In this document: in pieces, positions 1 through 6,145 of the stretch
Position numbering within the stretch: the stretch's first letter is position 1
Layout: each line of letters opens with the position of its first letter
DNA from: Nitrospirales bacterium
Lineage (GTDB): Bacteria > Nitrospirota > Nitrospiria > Nitrospirales > UBA8639
NCBI GenBank assembly: GCA_013817135.1
Contig: JACDDF010000132.1
Span: 1-6,512, forward strand
Direction: 5' to 3'
Length of the DNA: 6,512 nt
Notes under the pieces: generated by a model
What the model was told of the DNA's origin: nothing
Database searches by the model: none
What the model saw: only the letters and a program-made list of their open reading frames with translations
Translations under genes and position numbers: made by a program

Positions 1-1
1 G

Positions 2-334
2 CATAAGGCGATGACCTACATGGTAGGAGTTGATCCCGATGGGGAAGTCACCAATGTTGAAGTCTTGGTATACCGAGAATCACGGGGAAGTGAAGTGGGA
101 AAAAAACGATTCAATTACCAATACCATGGAAAAACAATTGACGACCCCATCCGTATCAACCGGGACATCATCAATATTTCTGGTGCCACCATGTCGGTAC
201 GGTCCATGAGTGCCGGCGTTAAACGCGCCATCGTCCTGGCCCATGAACTCTACTTACAATCCAAGAGCCAACACGCCGCCGTCAATACGGCCCGAACGGA
301 CAAAGGCTTTTTGGAGTCCCTGCTGGGGTTCTAA
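2..334 (+). CDS. FMN-binding domain protein, C-terminal part (5' end outside window)
   Basis: The reading frame is open from the window edge, and the first ATG at 11 lies inside the domain, so the true start is upstream. Counting from that ATG, residues 4-20 (MVGVDPDGEVTNVEVLV) match the beta-strand core of the FMN-binding domain found in RnfG and NqrC. SGAT at residues 57-60 is the covalent flavinylation motif; in this family ApbE transfers FMN to the Thr (Thr60, codon 188-190). From family knowledge such domains sit on the periplasmic or outer face and carry electrons. No further domain follows, and the protein ends about 47 residues after the motif. A membrane protein starts 17 bases downstream on the same strand, suggesting an operon. 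Whether the missing N-terminus carries a signal peptide, a membrane anchor or haem motifs cannot be seen. Family assignment is strong; the redox partner is unknown. Confidence 0.88.
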   Translation, partial: HKAMTYMVGVDPDGEVTNVEVLVYRESRGSEVGKKRFNYQYHGKTIDDPIRINRDIINISGATMSVRSMSAGVKRAIVLAHELYLQSKSQHAAVNTARTDKGFLESLLGF

Positions 335-351
335 CCTCCTGAAATAATGGA

Positions 352-864
352 ATGCGAAATTTTAATGCCCGCTTTCGACTCCGTGATACCGATCGCCATA
401 TCCGCTTAGTCTATACCTGGTTTCTCCTGCTCATGCTCGCAGGATTTATTTTCACCTTCTTCTGGGCTCATAGCATGACCGAGTTAAGCCTTAAAGGCCT
501 TGCCGAGCATTATCGAGGGTCCGATGCGACCTTTGGTGAACCAATGCCGTTTGGCCAACTGGCCGAGACCACACATTTTCATCTGTTTACCATGCCGGTC
601 ACATTCATGATTTTGGTCCATGTGCTCTATCTCACAATGGTCAGTCCCACAATAAAAGTGGTTACGACATGGATGGCCTTTGTCGGGGTCACCCTGGATC
701 TGGTTTCACCTTGGCTGATTGCCTATGTGTCCCCAATCTTTACCATCGCCATGTTGACCGGAGATATCCTGATGGTTATAGGATTTCTCATCATGTTCGT
801 CATTCCCATGTATGAAATGTGGTGGCAAAAATCCGCCTTCATGATGCCGGAGTCGGATGACTGA
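352..864 (+). CDS. Four-helix membrane protein with His in helix 2, function unknown
   Basis: This is a 170-residue integral membrane protein I cannot assign to a named family. Hydrophobic segments lie at about residues 19-39, 76-97, 103-125 and 128-153. A basic N-terminus (four Arg before residue 16) precedes helix 1, and an acidic tail (PESDD) ends the protein. Helix 2 begins with HFH (H75, H77) and contains H90; H40 ends helix 1. Histidines in such positions can ligate haem b, but this is inference. It follows the FMN-binding protein by 17 bases, so a joint membrane electron-transfer role is plausible. No good Shine-Dalgarno sequence precedes ATG 352; the bases just upstream contain CCTCCT, the complement of one, so translation may depend on the upstream gene. 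A decayed copy of residues 121-170 lies at 1356-1507, which supports this being a real, once-duplicated gene. Confidence 0.8.
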   Translation: MRNFNARFRLRDTDRHIRLVYTWFLLLMLAGFIFTFFWAHSMTELSLKGLAEHYRGSDATFGEPMPFGQLAETTHFHLFTMPVTFMILVHVLYLTMVSPTIKVVTTWMAFVGVTLDLVSPWLIAYVSPIFTIAMLTGDILMVIGFLIMFVIPMYEMWWQKSAFMMPESDD

Positions 865-946
865 CTTATGTCCCTCCCCCGATTAGAAGAATATTCTTTA
901 CCTGGACCCATGCCTAGACGCGGGTCACTTGAACCATCCAGTTGGC

Positions 947-973
947 TTGAAAAGGTTACTGAATCTGTATAAT
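947..973 (+). promoter_or_regulatory. Candidate sigma70 promoter for the lipoprotein gene
   Basis: TTGAAA (947-952) and a perfect TATAAT (968-973) are separated by 15 bases, shorter than the usual 17; TTGGCT at 943-948 would give 19. A transcript would begin near 980, about 45 bases before ATG 1025. This favours that start over the in-frame ATG at 929, which lies upstream of the promoter. The assignment rests on consensus matching only. Confidence 0.4.
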
Positions 974-1024
974 GGACTGCGACAAGAACCTTCTCACTCA
1001 ATCGAATCAGACGGCAAAACTTTC

Positions 1025-1339
1025 ATGAGAAAAAGACAGACACCTCATCCACATCACGCATCAGCCTGGTCAAGATTTGCTCACCATGACCATGGGAGGT
1101 GGATAGGCGTCAGCCTCTTTTCCGTATTTCTTTCTGCCTGCGCCACAGATTTGTATTGGGCAAAACCAGACGCAGGCGAGGGTGAATTCGAACAGGATCT
1201 GCGCTCATGTCGGGAAATCCTGGTCAATGACTTTCAAGATTCCGAGACCTCACTTAACCCATTCAGCAAAGGAATAACTGATGATGCCTTGGCACAATGC
1301 ATGAACAGCAAGGGCTGGTTTTTGGCTCAAAAGCCATAA
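1025..1339 (+). CDS. Small lipoprotein, unknown function
   Basis: The product is a 104-residue precursor. A hydrophobic stretch at residues 26-38 ends in the lipobox LSAC, with the lipidated Cys at residue 39. The mature part is only 66 residues, starts CATDLYWAKPDA, and contains C62 and C92, the second in the motif CMNSKGW. Small lipoproteins with a Trp-Lys-Pro near the N-terminus, a mid-protein Cys and a CM..KGW ending are widespread in Gram-negative bacteria and have no established role; the two Cys could form a disulfide. The n-region is unusually long (about 25 residues) and rich in His (H8, H10, H11, H20, H21, H23). I chose ATG 1025 because the 929 start would add 32 more residues ahead of the signal and lies upstream of the promoter candidate. 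The ribosome-binding site is weak. A decayed membrane-protein copy begins directly after the stop. Confidence 0.75.
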   Translation: MRKRQTPHPHHASAWSRFAHHDHGRWIGVSLFSVFLSACATDLYWAKPDAGEGEFEQDLRSCREILVNDFQDSETSLNPFSKGITDDALAQCMNSKGWFLAQKP

Positions 1340-1340
1340 A

Positions 1341-1507
1341 TTCCGACCTTTGCTCTGGCTCATTACACAGTTGTCACCCGTGTTTGCCTTAACTGATTGA
1401 CCGGGGATCTTCCAATAGGCATAGGATTTTTCATTATGTTTGTCGTACCCATGAATGAAATGTGGTGGCAGAAGGCAGCCTTCATGATGGACGAATCAGA
1501 AGACTAA
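1341..1507 (+). pseudogene. Decayed 3' remnant of a copy of the four-helix membrane protein (352-864)
   Basis: Read in the frame of the TAA at 1505-1507, positions 1397-1504 encode 36 residues starting LTGDLPIGIGFF and ending MMDESED. They align without gaps to residues 135-170 of the intact protein, with 26 of 36 identical by hand count, including PM.EMWWQK. Just upstream the similarity continues in another frame: WLITQLSPVFALT from 1356 matches WLIAYVSPIFTIA from residue 121. The two pieces are joined by a single-base deletion near 1394-1397, which also creates a TGA at 1394-1396. The spans, 152 versus 153 bases, fit exactly one lost base. There is no start codon or 5' two-thirds, so it cannot make the protein. 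Similarity fades at about 1341-1355, next to the stop of the lipoprotein gene. The divergence from the intact copy indicates an old or non-self paralogue. Confidence 0.85.
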
Positions 1508-1554
1508 CCCACGACTCATCACCCAACGTTTGCAGGGCAGAGACTTAAGTCCAG

Positions 1555-1590
1555 AGCCCATGAGCCATAAGTGCGCTCATGGGCTTTTTT
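1555..1590 (+). terminator. Strong rho-independent terminator
   Basis: A perfect 11-bp stem (1555-1565 pairing with 1575-1585, arm AGCCCATGAGC) has a 9-base loop and is followed by a T run to 1590. It lies 48 bases after the stop of the decayed membrane-protein copy and now ends the lipoprotein transcript; it may originally have served the gene whose remnant precedes it. Confidence 0.9.
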
Positions 1591-1630
1591 ATGTCCGTCT
1601 CTCGTTGGCTTTAGGTTTTTGGCTTATCAG

Positions 1631-1693
1631 TTTGAAGGCGGGCACTCCTCATTTGTTCGCCTTCAAAGGCGGGGGACCTTCTCCTGGGTCCCT
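1631..1693 (+). repeat. Two adjacent hairpins in the gene-free stretch 1508-1829
   Basis: The first is a perfect 10-bp inverted repeat (TTTGAAGGCG at 1631-1640 with 1658-1667, loop of 17). The second is a 6-bp stem (1673-1678 with 1687-1692, loop of 8). The second shares GGGGGACC and CTCCTGGGTCCC with the hairpin at 6060-6095, so it may belong to a dispersed palindromic repeat. Neither has a T run. Apart from these and the terminator at 1555-1590, I see no gene or clear promoter between 1508 and 1829. Confidence 0.5.
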
Positions 1694-1829
1694 CGCCAAC
1701 CCCTCTCAACACGAGGCGGGAGGGCAATCATCAAGAGAAAAATAGGGAAGGCACAGAAGAATGTCCTTTCCCATCCAGGCCGAGGAGCCACCATTTTTCA
1801 TTCCTAATTCATTGCTGGGGGGAATTTTT

Positions 1830-3673
1830 ATGATTAACTTTGCAATGTGCTCCGCACACTTTATTCGCATCCTACTAATTTCGCTAATGACGACCTTCTC
1901 AGGAGGCGCATGGCCCAGCCCTCACGTCTTTGGACAGGAAACAGAAGAAACTGATCCACCGGAAGTAGCCCACGGAGAACGGTTGTTTTTGGAAACCCGA
2001 TTTGCTCAAGCGTTTAAAGTCTTTTTAGATGACGGAGGAGACGTCAATGATCCCTTGCCCCAAGGTGATCCCACCCTCGACAAAGTGACGAATTGGCAAC
2101 TCCCACCCGATCAATTTGCCATTGGCCCGTTTGCCGGTCAATCCAGGAATTGTCGAAGCTGCCATTTCGTGGATGAACAACTCGATGTTCCACAATACGG
2201 CATGAATACTTATTCGGATTTTGCGCGTCGTAGCCCCATTCCTGCCAGGGAAGACGGCAAGACGGTCGCCACTCGTAATTCTCCTCCCCTCGTCAATGCG
2301 TCCCTTCCTCGAAATAATTTCTTTCTGCACGCGGATGCGGAATTTCCGTCATTGGTTGATTTGGTACAAGGCACATTGACAGGAAGGAATTATGGATGGC
2401 TTCCTGGAGAGCATGATATCGCCATAGCTCATGTGGTGCGAGTGATTCGTGAAGATAACGGGAACAGAGACCTCGCGCAGGAATTCGGCGGGTTTTCTTA
2501 TACTGTTCTTATGACCGGTACCGACCCCTCCATTCCTCAAGAATTCCTGCTACCGGAGGAATTTCGTGTAGATGTTATTCAGGCAACTGACCAGCAGATT
2601 TCTCAGGCTATCTCTCAACCCATCGGCGCCTATACGGACCAACTCCTCTTCTCACAGGATAATGAGGGAAATTTCAATTTATCCCCATATGATCTTTTCC
2701 TGGAAGTCAACGATCTGCCAAGACAACCAGGAAAATGGGAATCTGCGCTTTCATACAGCAGAGGCTCTTGGCGAACATTCAACATCTCGAATCCAGGGGT
2801 CATTTAAAATTCCTTAACCGGCATTTCAAGGCAGGTAAAAAAATATCCTCAAAAAAATCCATCCAGTTCGTTGAACACAACCCTCAAACGGAAGACGGGA
2901 AGTTTCAATTCCATGACCAACCATTCAGCTTTGGGCCTGAGGAATTAAAAGGGTTGAAAATATTTTTCACCCAACAGGTTCGACACAAGCATCGTCATAG
3001 AGGCCAACAGATTCGCCCCAGTGACCAAGCACAGGGAGGAATTGGGAATTGTGTTGCATGTCATACTCCACCGAATTTCACCGATTTTAGATTTCACAAT
3101 ACTGGAATTGCCCAAACCGAGTATGAACGCATTCATGGCCCCGAATCGTTTTCCATGCTTCAAATTCCAGGATTAGAGGAACGAAATGGAAATATCGAAG
3201 CCTACCTGCCTGCCACGGGAAAACACCCTCATGCTCAAGAACCATTCCGCGCTATCCCCTCGCTAGACAACCCCCAACGGACCGATCTGGGCATTTGGAA
3301 CATTTTCTGGAATCCCGACTTCCCCGGATCTCAACTGGCCATTTGGTCCACTCTCTGTGAGGACGCCCTTAAAGAGCACTTTGGCGTGTTTCGGGGCTTC
3401 CAGTCCTGTCGACCGGACTGGCTCCTCCCAAAAGCACTTGGCGCCTTCAAAACGCCAGGCCTTCGCGATTTAGGGCATTCAGCTCCCTATAGTCATACCG
3501 GTATTACCGATACGCTGGAAGGGGTGATTCAAAGGTATATTACAAATTCGGATTTAGCGCGAAAAGGAAAACTTCGCAATGGTGATTCCCAGCTCAAAGA
3601 CATCGTCTTACTCCCAGAGGACATCCCGGCCTTAACGGCTTTCTTACGATCCTTAAATGAAGACTACGAATAA
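1830..3673 (+). pseudogene. Di-heme cytochrome c peroxidase / MauG-family protein, broken by a one-base frameshift
   Basis: With one base restored this reads as a periplasmic protein of about 614 residues. ATG 1830 has a G-rich ribosome site (GGGGGGAA, 1817-1824) and starts a signal peptide (hydrophobic residues about 10-27, probable cleavage before residue 40). Haem site 1 is CRSCH (2151-2165, residues 108-112) and haem site 2 is CVACH (3050-3064, about residues 408-412). The C-terminus carries family motifs FKTPGLRDLGHSAPYSHTG, TLEGVIQRY, LRNGD and AFLRSLNEDY. Family members use two c-type haems to reduce H2O2 or oxidise a protein partner; the substrate here is unknown. The first frame ends at TAA 2805-2807 (325 residues, haem 1 only). 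The second frame supplies haem 2 but has no signal peptide, so the halves are unlikely to work separately. Sequencing error, a real mutation or recoding could explain the break. No clear promoter is visible upstream. Confidence 0.87.
2757..2771 (+). other. Frameshift site in the di-heme peroxidase gene
   Basis: Upstream, the frame beginning at 2751 gives SYSRGSW. One base back, the frame from 2759 gives QRLLANIQHL. Family members usually read YSRRLLA here, which would be restored by one extra A in the AGAGG at 2760-2764. No X XXY YYZ slippery heptamer is present at the junction, so programmed slippage is not favoured. Confidence 0.75.
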
Positions 3674-3736
3674 ACGGACAAGATTGGCTCTCTGGCAGAG
3701 CCTATACGAACATTCTTGAATAGTTGGATGTCCTCT

Positions 3737-3775
3737 CAAGCCCACGGTGATTAACTCCCCGTGGGCTTGTTCGTT
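3737..3775 (+). terminator. Rho-independent terminator after the peroxidase gene
   Basis: An 11-bp perfect stem (3737-3747 with 3759-3769, arm CAAGCCCACGG) has an 11-base loop and is followed by TTCGTTT. It lies 64 bases after the peroxidase stop codon. A smaller 6-bp hairpin (3686-3691 with 3697-3702) precedes it. Confidence 0.85.
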
Positions 3776-3999
3776 TAAATGATTCATCTTGTGTGAAAGC
3801 CTCCAAACTCCGGTTCGTCCATTAGCGGGAAAGGAGCTCGTCTGAGAATTATTCAATGGGATCTCCCATTCATCTAAGGAGTGTTCAATTCCATTCCTTT
3901 CGCTTCCCTATCCCACGCGAATTACTTCCCATCCTTAGGACGATCATCCCTCCCTGAAACCTGTCCAACACCTAAAACACAAAAGAACAGTTCTCATGG
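3776..3999. other. Intergenic stretch with no supported gene
   Basis: Between the terminator and the promoter at 4000 I find no convincing coding region on either strand. The only notable item is a short 7-bp inverted repeat (3855-3861 with 3864-3870), too small to interpret. The whole gene-free gap runs from 3674 to 4176. Confidence 0.5.
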
Positions 4000-4028
4000 T
4001 TGACAAGATTTATTTATTTTAATATGAT
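4000..4028 (+). promoter_or_regulatory. Near-consensus sigma70 promoter for the peroxiredoxin-like gene
   Basis: TTGACA (4000-4005) is a perfect -35 box. After exactly 17 bases comes TATGAT (4023-4028), one base off the -10 consensus, and the spacer is AT-rich. Transcription would begin near 4035, leaving a leader of about 140 bases before ATG 4177. The -10 box overlaps the Fur-box-like sequence, the classic arrangement for repression. Confidence 0.75.
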
Positions 4029-4054
4029 AATGATAATGGGTTTCAAAATCATTA
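4026..4054 (+). promoter_or_regulatory. Fur-box-like operator overlapping the -10 box
   Basis: Positions 4026-4044 match the 19-bp Fur consensus (GATAATGATAATCATTATC) at 15 of 19 positions by hand count; the first 12 bases are identical. In addition, TAATGAT (4028-4034) and ATCATTA (4048-4054) form an inverted repeat spaced by 13 bases. Binding of iron-loaded Fur here would block RNA polymerase, so the downstream gene would be expressed when iron is scarce. Fur-family relatives (Zur, PerR) bind similar AT-rich sites and cannot be excluded. Confidence 0.6.
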
Positions 4055-4162
4055 AATAAGCGTAGTTATCCTGCACACACCAACACGTATAACGCAGATG
4101 TTCGGACGCAACGTATCCAATGAATGGTTTGCTCAGACCCGGAAGATTTTTCACTGAATACC

Positions 4163-4169
4163 AAGGAGG
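4163..4169 (+). promoter_or_regulatory. Ribosome-binding site that fixes the start at 4177
   Basis: AAGGAGG lies 7 bases before ATG 4177, an ideal Shine-Dalgarno match. The in-frame ATG at 4120 has no such site, and the 19 extra residues it would add precede the conserved thioredoxin-fold start (MKIGTRAPIW). Confidence 0.85.
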
Positions 4170-4176
4170 GAACAGC

Positions 4177-4707
4177 ATGAAGATCGGAACGCGCGCACCA
4201 ATATGGAAAACCCCCTGCCTGTTAAAGGGAAGATGGCAGTACCTTCCCCTGACAGCGTTTCAGGGCACGCAATTTGTTTTGTGTTGCATGCCTGCCTTTA
4301 CTGAAAGCGATGCCTGGTTGCTAGAACAACAAGTCAACCGGTTTCATGCAGGTGGGGCCGTGCTCGCGGTCTTAATACCTGACAACGCCTTGCTTGGGCA
4401 TTCTTGGTGTCGTCCTCCTCAGGACTTTGGTCTTCCATTTTTGACTGATCCTCTCAATCGATTGAAACGTTCCCTGCACCTCACCGCCTCTTTACCACCC
4501 CATCGATGCGAAACATTATTTTTTGACCATCGATGCTGCCTACAATTTCGCCTATTCCATGATCTGAACCTCCGAGGTATCACCACAGTGCTTGAGGTGG
4601 CAGAAAGTGATTTCTGCCAGAGATCTGCTCAAGCTGTTCTCAAGTCCAGGCTCACCTTCAACCATGTCCTGGCTCACTGTTCACCACTTGAGGCTCCAAC
4701 GGGCTGA
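4177..4707 (+). CDS. Peroxiredoxin-like (AhpC/TSA, thioredoxin-fold) protein lacking the peroxidatic Cys
   Basis: This 176-residue protein has no signal peptide and is probably cytoplasmic. Its layout follows AhpC/TSA peroxiredoxins: an opening KIGTRAPIW, a hydrophobic strand FVLCCMP (33-39), a helix, GAVLAVLIPD (60-69), GLPFLTDPLNRLKRSL (85-100, like the family's FPLLSDP region) and FFDHRCCLQF (115-124, like F.VDR.G.I.F). In AhpE-type enzymes the motif AFTxxC carries the peroxidatic Cys; here the aligned segment is AFTESD (40-45), putting Asp45 in its place. The protein is nonetheless rich in Cys (14, 36, 37, 78, 111, 120, 121, 147, 168), so another Cys might act. It may be a divergent redox protein or a non-catalytic homologue. 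The promoter overlaps a Fur-like site, suggesting induction by low iron. A PIN/TRAM gene follows after 52 bases and could be cotranscribed. Fold assignment is moderate; function is open. Confidence 0.65.
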   Translation: MKIGTRAPIWKTPCLLKGRWQYLPLTAFQGTQFVLCCMPAFTESDAWLLEQQVNRFHAGGAVLAVLIPDNALLGHSWCRPPQDFGLPFLTDPLNRLKRSLHLTASLPPHRCETLFFDHRCCLQFRLFHDLNLRGITTVLEVAESDFCQRSAQAVLKSRLTFNHVLAHCSPLEAPTG

Positions 4708-4740
4708 ATCTCCTCCACCATCAAACGAACTCTGCAGCAA

Positions 4741-4750
4741 CCTTTAAAGG
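4741..4750 (+). promoter_or_regulatory. Perfect 10-bp palindrome overlapping the PIN/TRAM ribosome site
   Basis: CCTTTAAAGG is self-complementary, and its right half forms the start of the Shine-Dalgarno sequence AAAGGAAAG that precedes ATG 4760. With no loop it cannot fold into a stable hairpin alone, so any role would be as a protein-binding site or by chance. Confidence 0.25.
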
Positions 4751-4759
4751 AAAGACTCT

Positions 4760-5932
4760 ATGATGATCGCGCCAGCCTCCACGTTACCCGTTGGTTCGAG
4801 AACGCCATTTCTTTCCATTCACCAATGGCTGTATCTCATTTTGTGTCTAATGGTGGGAATGTATGCTGGCCTTGGACATGCTCCCTCTCAATGGACGGAT
4901 GTCATCCCAGACATCGTTCTGTTAGGAGCCACCGGCTTGGCAATCGGCTGCGTAGCCCTATGGATAGAACGACAACTCATGGCATGCCACCGTTCCACCT
5001 TGATTGGTGGTAGCTTAGGCCTCATCGTCGCCTTGGCAGGGATCGGTTTTTTATCGATCATGGGAATGGGAACAGGTCTCCTCCAAATGTCTTCCCTTAC
5101 CTCGTGGATCGGACTCCCTGTATTTCTTCTCTGTCCCTACATCGGGCTGATTGTCGGTATTCACATCTCCAACACACTGTCGCTGGCCCCAATCGAGGAA
5201 CTACCAAAAGATTCCTCTCCCCACACTTCGCTAACCCCATCGAACACCATTCAAAAATTGCTGGATTCTAGCGCCATTATCGATGGCCGAATACTTTCAC
5301 TCTGCACCACAGGATTTTTGGAAGGTCCTTTCCTGGTTCCCAAAAGTATTCTTCATGAACTCCAAACATTAGCCGACTCCGCTCACGCCTCTAAACGAAT
5401 TAAGGGGAAGCGTGGCTTGGATATCTTATCCCAACTACAGCAGCTGCCAAATATGGACGTGGTGATAATCGAGGATTGGGAACCCGACATCTCAGCGGTT
5501 GACCATCAACTCATCGCCATAGCCAAAAACCGCGAAGCCAAGATCGTGACCAACGATTGGAATCTGGCAAAAGTCGCATTACTTCAAGGTGTGTTCTCCC
5601 TCAATGTGAACGAATTAACCTACCAATTACGGCCTTTGGTATTGCCTGGGGAAACGATTCGGGTCTTTATTCACAAGGAGGGGCAGGGGCAAAGGCAGGG
5701 GATTGCACATTTAGATGATGGCACGATGGTTGTCGTCGACCACGGCGCCACTCTGGTCGGTCACGCCATTGAGGTGGTGGTTACCCGATTCATGCAAACC
5801 AACACAGGAAGGATGATTTTCTCAACTCCCCAAACCAACACCTCTCCATTGCTTTTCAATCTTCAACCGCTCCCCAATCACTCAGAGGCCGTTTCGGAAT
5901 ATCCTCGGAGCCTCGTGGCAGATCAGGGATGA
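4760..5932 (+). CDS. YacL-type membrane-anchored PIN/TRAM domain protein
   Basis: This 390-residue protein has the full YacL layout. Four membrane helices lie at about residues 23-42, 49-69, 80-102 and 114-136, followed by a short linker, a PIN nuclease-fold domain (about 166-290) and a TRAM domain (about 293-355). The acidic PIN residues are all present: D169 and D175 in LLDSSAIIDGR, E200 in ILHELQTLADS, D248 in VDHQL and D266 in TNDWNLAKVA. TRAM landmarks are LPGE, KEGQGQRQGIAHLDDGTMVVV and QTNTGRMIF. PIN domains are metal-dependent RNases and TRAM binds RNA, so a membrane-held RNA-processing role is expected; the cellular target is not established. Two ATG codons stand in tandem at 4760 and 4763, preceded by AAAGGA. 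The C-terminal tail (356-390) resembles nothing I know. It follows the peroxiredoxin-like gene by 52 bases without a visible terminator. Confidence 0.93.
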   Translation: MMIAPASTLPVGSRTPFLSIHQWLYLILCLMVGMYAGLGHAPSQWTDVIPDIVLLGATGLAIGCVALWIERQLMACHRSTLIGGSLGLIVALAGIGFLSIMGMGTGLLQMSSLTSWIGLPVFLLCPYIGLIVGIHISNTLSLAPIEELPKDSSPHTSLTPSNTIQKLLDSSAIIDGRILSLCTTGFLEGPFLVPKSILHELQTLADSAHASKRIKGKRGLDILSQLQQLPNMDVVIIEDWEPDISAVDHQLIAIAKNREAKIVTNDWNLAKVALLQGVFSLNVNELTYQLRPLVLPGETIRVFIHKEGQGQRQGIAHLDDGTMVVVDHGATLVGHAIEVVVTRFMQTNTGRMIFSTPQTNTSPLLFNLQPLPNHSEAVSEYPRSLVADQG

Positions 5933-6059
5933 AGATGGACAAATGACCAAACCACCCAAACATGTTTTTGTTAAACGGCCTCAATATTCATTTACCTGGA
6001 GATCTCCACTAACCGAACTGTCGGCCTATCCCGGAGAGGACTCTTCCCTTCTCCAAGCT

Positions 6060-6095
6060 AGTGGGGGACCCATCCGCACTCCTGGGTCCCCTACT
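6060..6095 (+). terminator. GC-rich hairpin, probable terminator after the PIN/TRAM gene
   Basis: A 13-bp stem with one G-T wobble (6060-6072 with 6083-6095) has a 10-base loop. It lies 127 bases after the PIN/TRAM stop codon and separates it from the zinc-ribbon gene. No T run follows directly (the next bases are TACTTTGATG), so it may be a weak or Rho-assisted terminator, an RNA-stabilising hairpin or a copy of a dispersed repeat; part of it matches the hairpin at 1671-1693. No gene is supported between 5933 and 6145. Confidence 0.55.
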
Positions 6096-6145
6096 TACTT
6101 TGATGCTGGCTTTTCACACCATTCAATTTAAGAAAGGAATCAACA

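Noticed and set aside
905..926. Possible terminator hairpin after the four-helix membrane protein
   Set aside because: Only 5 bp (GACCC/GGGTC) with a 12-base loop and no T run; too weak to call.
929..1024. Longer N-terminus for the lipoprotein starting at ATG 929
   Set aside because: It would place 70 residues before the lipobox Cys and lies upstream of the TATAAT promoter candidate.
1530..1807. Two overlapping open frames of 71 and 78 codons
   Set aside because: They cross the 1555-1590 terminator and the hairpins at 1631-1693, and their products are low-complexity with no domain.
2838..2858. Two 7-A runs as programmed slippage sites in the peroxidase gene
   Set aside because: They lie after the frame change and inside the second frame, so slippage there would not repair the break.
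3653..3856. 67-codon minus-strand open frame after the peroxidase gene
   Set aside because: It overlaps the peroxidase 3' end and the bidirectional-looking terminator stem, and has no motif or ribosome site.
4061..4095. Possible stem-loop in the leader of the peroxiredoxin-like gene (GCG..TTAT with ATAACGC)
   Set aside because: The pairing is short and interrupted by unpaired bases on one side; no known riboswitch pattern is recognisable.
5943..6131. 62-codon open frame just after the PIN/TRAM gene
   Set aside because: It runs straight through the 6060-6095 hairpin, has no convincing ribosome site and no recognisable motif.
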